Positions 57,960 through 64,000 of a stretch of 64,000 bases of DNA are shown here, piece by piece. Position numbers and translations under genes: made by a program. Numbering within the stretch: the first letter of the stretch is position 1; each line of letters starts with the position of its first letter. This DNA is from Sordariomycetes sp. S80-01Y (lineage: Eukaryota; Ascomycota; Sordariomycetes), in contig JAXQJY010000020.1 of NCBI GenBank assembly GCA_037042185.1, positions 124,001 through 188,000 on the forward strand, in the 5' to 3' direction. The notes beneath the pieces were generated by a model that was not told the origin of the DNA, searched no databases, and worked only from the letters and a program-made list of their open reading frames with translations.

Positions 57960-58945
57960 ATGAAGTCCTTCGCTGCTCTCTCCCTCGCTCTCGGTGCTTC
58001 GGTCGTCAACGCCCAGGTATTTACCTGTGATGGCTACCGCCGCCCGGACTGGGACGACTGCCAGCAGGTCGTTGCGGACTTCGACATGGAGGGCAACCCG
58101 GACATCTTCCACGAGAACGGCAAAGACGACCCTGCGCCCTCCTGTAAGTGGTGGTACAAGAATGATGGAAACTGCAGAATCACCCACTGCTACCAGGACA
58201 CGACACAGGAGGGTGACGATCCTCGCACAATCCAGGGTGGCCAGATCTTCGACCTTTACGACCAGATCAGGTCCAGGTGCGTACCGTTCCGCGCCGGTGG
58301 CGAGTTCACTGGAGCTTTGGAGTTCGTCACTGCCTTCAACGACGAGGACTCGGCGGTTGCAGTCGCCAGTGCTCCGGGCAGGGTCATGGAGCAAAAAGAA
58401 AACGGCCTCACGGTCGGCCAGTCGTCTCTGGAAGAGTACATGGAGTGGCTCAACGACACCAAGGCTGCCGAGCCGGCACCTGAGAAGCGCCAGAACGAGG
58501 ACGATGTTGTCCGCATTGACTTTACTGCCTTCGGCATCCGCAACCCCAACGCTTACGAGAACGGGCCGCGTCTGAGCAGGGGTGTCGGCTACAAGTACGA
58601 GGTCAGCGAGAGCACCAGCTTCGGTGTCACCACCACGTTGAACCTTGGCGCGACGTGGAACATTTTTACCGCTTCCGCCGGTATCGAGATGTCACAGACG
58701 GACACTTACACTGTCACCGAGGGTAGGTTCCCCAAGCATATGAAGAGTCGGCCTTGGACTAACAAATATCAGGCCTTACCTTTGATGTTGACTGCGACAA
58801 CCAAGGACAAGTCACATTCTGGCCCTTCTACGACTACTACGAGACCACCTGGAGCCCCAGCGAGACCAAGGGCGAGATCTGGGTTCCCGTCGAGGTTGGT
58901 GACAAGAAGATCAACGGAGAGATTGCCGTCGCTTGCGTCGGTTAA
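57960..58945 (+). CDS. secreted Cys-rich protein with internal KR site, unknown function
   Basis: Exons 57960..58722 and 58773..58945; 311 residues. The signal peptide is about 18 residues (MKSFAALSLALGASVVNA). The N-terminal part (to about 110) has six Cys in a CDGYRRPDWDDC, CKWWYKNDGNCRITHC, IRSRC arrangement, likely forming disulfides. Lys176-Arg177 (PEKRQNEDD) is a Kex2-type processing site. The C-terminal part, about 178-311, is rich in alternating Ser/Thr and hydrophobic residues (STSFGVTTTLNLGATWNIFT), suggestive of a beta-rich fold, and ends in two Cys. I do not recognise a family. Maturation into two chains is inferred. It could be an effector-like or cell-surface protein; this is not established. 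Confidence 0.82.
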
Positions 58946-59321
58946 GCTATCCAATCACTGTTCTGACAGAGAATCGTCTCGCGGGCGAGAACAGAAGGAA
59001 GGGAAACGTATCTATAGCCCCAAGTGTATATGAATGTATGAAGGATGATCTCCACCACAAATGTGCATGATTTTGTCGTAAAGGGAATCGATGTTCTTGC
59101 ACCCTGACTTACAATCAAGCCCCAAGCAGAAACAACCAGTGGCAGCGCTGGTTTCACTCTAGGAAGAGGGTAGCCAAATGCAGGCGCTTTATTCCGCTTT
59201 CTCGAAACTTTTTGAGTCCTATTCGACCGATCTTTTTGTGCCAGTGTGCTTGAGTCAATGAAGAGGGTGTGTTTTCATTCTCGCCTGCATCGCATCTTGA
59301 ACCCACAAGACCAAGCATGTA
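58946..59321. other. convergent intergenic region
   Basis: Between the secreted protein gene and the second rhodopsin-domain gene. Only 3' regions are expected here. Confidence 0.5.
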
Positions 59322-60349
59322 TCACCTCCTGAACTCACTCCCCCCAATCGTATGCATGGTGAAGACGCCGTCTCGTGGACCGTCTTTGCCGCCTTTCAGC
59401 CAACCACTTGCACCACTCGTTTCCTCCCCACTCCTCCCAACAGAGCTCCAAGCAGAGAACCAGTTCTTGTACAGCGGTCGGCAGACAGGTATCCCGATAC
59501 ATACCATTGTAGTGGACAGCTCCGCTGCGTGCCAAATGATGATGCCGACCACGTCCTTGAGATAATTTGGACTTCCAAGCTTCTTGAGCTCGATTGCTTT
59601 TTTGATGCCGCACGCTCCGGCAAAGACGCCGAGGGACATGGACGCGGCGATGATGACCTTCTCCCTTTTGGGCATATTGATCTTCCACAGCAGAAACCAT
59701 GGAAACGTAGCGTACCAGAAGTCGAGAATCACCGACCAACTCCCTGCGTACGTAGAAATTGGCCCCGGATCAATGGTGCACTGCCCATCCAGTCTGCGAT
59801 CCCACAGGTACGAAACTGGACGGCACGAGAACCAGAAGACAAATAAAGAGACGACGACGGCGGTAGCGAGGAAGAAGTCGGGAACCCAGATTGCGATTCG
59901 GTCTCTGCGGGTGGTGACGAGTCGGAGAAGGAAGAGTGCCAGGGAGGTTTTGGAGAGGACGGTGCCGAAGACAAGAATCGTTTGGCCAATGGCAGAGTAT
60001 AGGATTGCTTTGCTGATAGCTTCCATCCCGTCGGCCTCGCCCTTTTCGGCAATGATGGAAGTCATGTCACGTCCGAAGCCATAGTAGGACGAGATCGTGA
60101 GCATGACATCGTACACAAGAAGCGCGGCCTAGGTGTTTTGAAATAAGCCAGGGTTCAAGAACAAATCCAAGAAAGACTTACGAAAGATGCATTGAAGAAG
60201 TGGTCGTCCCAGCCATAGGATTGGACCACTTTGACCCGCGTGTATAGTCGCATAAGGACGAAAATGAAGGTCACTCCAGTCAAGCCCCAAAGGATCCCGA
60301 GCATCATGGGAGCCTCTCCACCGAGCCCTACCATCACTGGATCAGTCAT
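59322..60349 (-). CDS. second rhodopsin-domain (SAT4/PTH11-type) integral membrane protein
   Basis: Two exons on the minus strand, 60182..60349 and 59322..60128; 324 residues from MTDPVM. About seven helices are visible: LGILWGLTGVTFIFVLMRLYTRV, then GWDDHFF and a long series of hydrophobic stretches. SLFVFWFSCRPVSYLWDRRLDGQC is the typical rhodopsin-family (PF20684) loop, followed by WYATFPWFLLWKINM. The tail is short. Ligand and role are unknown. It is not a close copy of the protein at 2807-4231. The frame is open upstream of the ATG, but without convincing conservation. It is convergent with the secreted protein gene. Confidence 0.83.
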
Positions 60350-60816
60350 TGCAAAGAAAATGAATAGCAATGTCGTACGAGCGCAAAGGCATGGAGGGCG
60401 AAACGGCGATGGGAGTGACGGCAACTACTTCAACAGGTTGCTGGCCGGGCAAAGGGACTCTTCGGCCCGGCGTTGACCCAAGCCGGATGAGTGGTTGGGT
60501 TACCTTTGTGAAATTCACTGGGGACTTGGACAGAGAAACCTCAATGCAACTTTATGCTGTCTGCTTCTTACTCCCTCCATTTTCCGTTCAGACGCCCCCG
60601 AAGTTCCTTTCGTGTCGCCGGCTCACAAGCCGCCGTGGCACGCAGAGCCCGTAACAATGCAACCAGGCCTTCAAGGTACCTGGGGCTCCTGAATGTTCCA
60701 GAGCAAGTAATTTACCAAGCTGTCGGGTTCGCGGTGTGTTGATTGCGTCTGACGTGTCGAACCCCTCATCCGCGCTTCTTCGCCGGCAATACAGAGCGCC
60801 TGTTCACGTATAGCTC

Positions 60817-61275
60817 TCACTGAAGAGATACTTCCGCATTGGATACAGACAAGACCAGAAGTATCGGACACGGGGCAGGCCTAAGTCCAGCTACTCGCAT
60901 GTCTATGAGGCTCAAACGACCGCTATGAGGGCAAGGCCGTTGACGAACTTGCCCTGACAGCCACTGAGAATTGTCAGGTCGCTCTTCGGTCCTATTATTC
61001 CTTTCGATCGGCGAAACTTGCTTTGAGTGGCAGACCGGCCACGGAATCCAAATGCGGTGGTAGTCTTCCCCCATAACTTCCAGCTGGATTTGCCACATGC
61101 CGAGCCTTTGAACCCAATGGCAGCTGCAACGCAGGCTCGAATAGAACAGGTCAGATTTCACATGCTTCTTTAACCATGTTGCCACGGAGTCTGTTTCTTC
61201 TAGTGGACTCAAAGCCGGGAACTGATCCGACGGGGAAGCTTCCGTATCCTTGTACCCGTTTGAGATACAGGGGTG
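60817..61275 (-). other. open frame of 152 codons with protein-like composition, no ATG at its start
   Basis: An open minus-strand frame reads through SNGYKDTEASPSDQFPALSP, then WLKKHVKSDLFYSSLRCSC and LGMWQIQLEVMGEDYHRIW. The pattern of hydrophobic and charged residues looks like real protein. It lacks an ATG before an internal Met, so it would need an upstream exon, with an acceptor near 61275. I do not recognise the product. It could be part of an unknown gene, a relic, or chance. Confidence 0.25.
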
Positions 61276-63550
61276 CTACGCAGGGGTACTATGCAAGTTG
61301 GTAGCAGAGTTGCAGAGCGCTGCAGTCACAGAGTGCTCACAAGCTCTTCATTGATCGATACAGCTGTCAACACTTGGCATACAACAGTTCCTCTTCTCAA
61401 GAAGACCAACTGCGACGACCACCCATTTCGTACCTGCTATACCAAGGTTCCGAGACCTAATTTGGTCTTCCTCTACCTAAACGATTGTCAATACAATGTT
61501 TGGAATCGCCCGCGCAGATTAAAGGTTATTTCTTCCGCCTGTCTCCTTCATACACGGGCCCTATGTCACGTCATTGGACACCAATTGTTATATAGCACCA
61601 GCCCGGTGTAGCGAATGCAAAAAGAACATCCAAATGAATGAAAAGGTTCGGAACGCCTAGTTTTTGAAAATCTATCCTTGAGTTATCGCAGTCGCAAGGG
61701 CACGTGAACTGGTGCTCCATGACAATTAGCACGACGGTATTCATGGCTTCGCCGGCAGCATCATAGTACGGACCGGGTGCGATTGGGCGGGAGGAAGATT
61801 CTTTGAACCGTTTAAGCTTGTTGCCCTATTTTGTATGCTTTAGATTCACTCCCCGCTTTGAACAAGCGTTTTGCTGAATATTTTGGATTAGGTCTTGTCA
61901 AAACCTGCCTGCCTCTGTTTATGTGTATGTGCTCTCCGCCGCGATCCCCTTCGCCGTCCGTCCTCCTGCTGTTCAATCCACCACCCCAAAATCTATGCCA
62001 GTTACGTTTTGCTTATGAGTTATATCCGAAGGAAACAATGGAAGCTTCCCTGAAGCTCAAGATTATACGACATCGGTGGCGCTGGGCTTACACGATATGT
62101 CACGGCCGATGAACCGGTGGTGCGTGCTGGATAAGCCCTACTTTGTGGTTCGGAAGGATTGAGCCAGGCATTTACTGGTATAGATGAGCTGCGCTGATCC
62201 TCGGATGAGAATCAGTCCTTGTGCAAGTCTAATGTATGTCCCTCTGACTGCCAAGCTTCGATCGGGTCCTCAGCAGCTCGTCCCGTGTAAGCTTACTTGG
62301 CCGAGGCTTGGGGAAGCCTAGCGCCTCGCCTTCTTGACAAAGTAGTCGATATGTTATGAAGATCTTAGCGTGGTGGCAATGGAGTTTCATCACAGGCTCG
62401 GCCACTGCGTCAGAGGGACCGCGATGGCGAAGGAGGGGTTTCAAGACAGAGATCTCATGATGCGGCTTACTGCAGCCATAGGCGACCTCGGACAGAACAG
62501 CGGCAGCCTGCTCTGCTGAGCCACAGTTTTCAAGACAAACTGGGGAAGTCGAGCGACGATGCTTACGCAGAGCATTTAAGCATAATGCGGCACGGGCTGT
62601 AGCGCGGTGACACAGATCGGACCAGATGGTGCAGTAAACTCTCCGAGGATCGCTGAGACGTCCGGCTCCGGTGTCTGCTGGTCAGATGGACGAATCACCG
62701 CGACCAGTCAGCGATTGATTTCCGAATCCGTGACGGATGCCAAGCCCATCTTACGCGTATGTACGTAACACTAGCTCAAGTAGCACCCCGGGCTGATATG
62801 CACATGAGAATTGCCTGCCGAAGCCGTTGCTTTGCAATCGCGTGGAATCGACTGTGAGTTGTCAGTTCCTATTGCGCAACCTTGTACTCTCTGAAGAGCG
62901 CCATTGAGACCTCTTTTTCAATTCATTGCGAGAATGTGATTGGTAGGGTCAATGAATCACGGTGAGTCAACCAAGGTGGCACAAAGATGAGTGCAAGCCA
63001 ACGATGTGCCGACTACGAGGGGATCGAACGCAGACGACGGGGCCTGGCTTCGTCATGAGGCTGATGTTTCAGGGGCATTCAAGCCATGATTGGATATCAT
63101 TTGTAACGTTTAAACCATAGACATCCTGCTGCTGAACCGTAAGCTCAGCCTTACTGCACCCGAAATATACGAAGGAGATCACTACCGAGGTCGGAAGTAA
63201 TATAACGACAGACTTCGAAACAGAAGCTGAGAAAAGAACAAACGAAAACTCTCGCCGGAAGTCGTCAGATTTCCTCGCTCGTGGCTACCGTCGTCAAACA
63301 GCTTCCATCATTGGCAAAGCTGAATGTCTATCTCTTGGCGCCATGCGCGAGCACGGCACTTGGTCGATCAGGTACACCGGTTCAAGACAAATTTACAATG
63401 TCAGGACGGAACGAAATCGATCCGTTGATGCAACAGCGTCCATGTCTCCTTGCAACTAACCATCATGCTTCGTTGAGGGTTCACCATCTTGGCACTGCTT
63501 TCTGTGACTTCACAAGTGAAGGTACAAGAGACGAATGCCAAATAACATGG

Positions 63551-63578
63551 CCAATATTGGAATCTGAAAAAGTATAAG
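63551..63578 (+). promoter_or_regulatory. palindromic CCAAT element and TATA-like box
   Basis: CCAATATTGG (63551-63560) is palindromic and includes CCAAT on both strands. TATAAG follows at 63573-63578, 128 bases before the ATG at 63701. CCAAT sites can bind the Hap-type complex. Confidence 0.45.
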
Positions 63579-63700
63579 AAGGACTGCTCCCGTCCCTTGA
63601 TAATTGGTCTGGCTACACTACTCAACAACTACAAAACACACAGCAAGCACTCACAAGAAACACAATCAAGCCCACACCACACCACATCAAATCATTCAAA

Positions 63701-64000
63701 ATGAAGTTCACCCTCGTCCTCGCTCTTCTCGTTCCCGCCATTGCTGCCATGCCGGCTGCTGAGAAGGACGCCGACGGTGACGTCGAAATATCCGGCGACA
63801 GCCTTGAGATCATGGGTTGCGGAGACGGCCTCTGCCGCGGAATCCAGGACAGCAGCCTTTGCAACAACCGGGTAAGAAACCCAAGAACGAAGAGGGCAGT
63901 TGTTGCATCTTTCAGGGCATAAACGCTAACGGCGAAAATTTCACAGTGCCAGCAGTGCAGCGGTCCCAGTGGCAAGTACTCTCGTGGAGAGTGCGGCGGC
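63701..64000 (+). CDS. small secreted Cys-rich protein (3' end outside window)
   Basis: Exon 1 is 63701..63871 and exon 2 begins at 63947 and runs off the window. The visible part is 75 residues. The signal peptide is about 16 residues (MKFTLVLALLVPAIAA), followed by a short acidic stretch and then a Cys-rich part: CGDGLCRGIQDSSLCNNR joined to CQQCSGPSGKYSRGEC, with six Cys so far. Such small secreted proteins in fungi include effectors, antifungal peptides and wall proteins. The 75-nt intron has a CTAAC branch and a CAG acceptor. The class is inferred; the family cannot be fixed without the rest of the gene. Confidence 0.78.

Larger units (their letters stand above)
60350..63700. other. 3.35-kb gene-poor region
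   Basis: The left end holds the promoter of the rhodopsin-domain gene. A minus-strand open frame at 60817-61275 is reported separately. The rest, 61.3-63.5 kb, shows no coding pattern, splice-ready frames or repeats that I can support. The right end is the promoter of the small secreted protein. Confidence 0.5.

Overview
The window is nuclear DNA of a filamentous ascomycete (Pezizomycotina, most likely Sordariomycetes). The evidence is dense protein genes on both strands with frequent 44-60 nt introns, GT..AG borders and CTAAC/CTGAC-like branch sites close to the acceptor. The families are also typical of that group: PTH11/SAT4-type rhodopsin-domain membrane proteins, a Zn2Cys6 regulator, a Ran1-type kinase, Tma7 and human-type Dpm1. 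No species can be named from the sequence alone. All gene models below were spliced by eye and checked for frame closure. I found no rRNA, tRNA, CRISPR or mobile element that I could support.

Left part, 1-9.7 kb, accessory in character: an alcohol O-acetyltransferase-like gene, a rhodopsin-domain membrane protein, a saccharopine-dehydrogenase-like reductase divergent from a dihydroflavonol-reductase-like NAD(P)-dependent reductase, and a transcription factor with a C2HC finger next to a Zn2Cys6 domain. Together they could be a small metabolic or detoxification cluster with its own regulator, but no backbone synthase is present.

Middle, 10-51 kb, mostly housekeeping: a CSC1/OSCA-type channel, a small AT-hook protein, Dpm1 (dolichol-phosphate mannose synthase), an SDR oxidoreductase, a TRAPPC12 homologue, a BTB-domain protein, a 1042-residue protein with a zinc-ribbon-like motif and possible propeller region, an amino-acid permease with two micro-exons, an M14 metallocarboxypeptidase, TFIIIC subunit Tfc6, a PAQR/Izh membrane protein, Tma7, the spliceosomal kinase Prp4 and a Ran1-type kinase. 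The genes serve secretion and glycosylation, trafficking, Pol III transcription, splicing and translation. They are not an operon-like unit, though several pairs share promoters or 3' regions. The Tfc6 and PAQR stop codons lie one base apart.

The Ran1-type kinase sits between two gene-poor stretches: about 6.1 kb upstream (43.77-49.90 kb, GC-rich with simple repeats) and about 6.6 kb downstream (51.37-57.96 kb). The right end, 58-64 kb, is again accessory: a secreted Cys-rich protein with an internal Kex2-type site, a second rhodopsin-domain protein, a long gene-poor stretch with one unexplained open frame, and a small secreted Cys-rich protein cut by the window edge.
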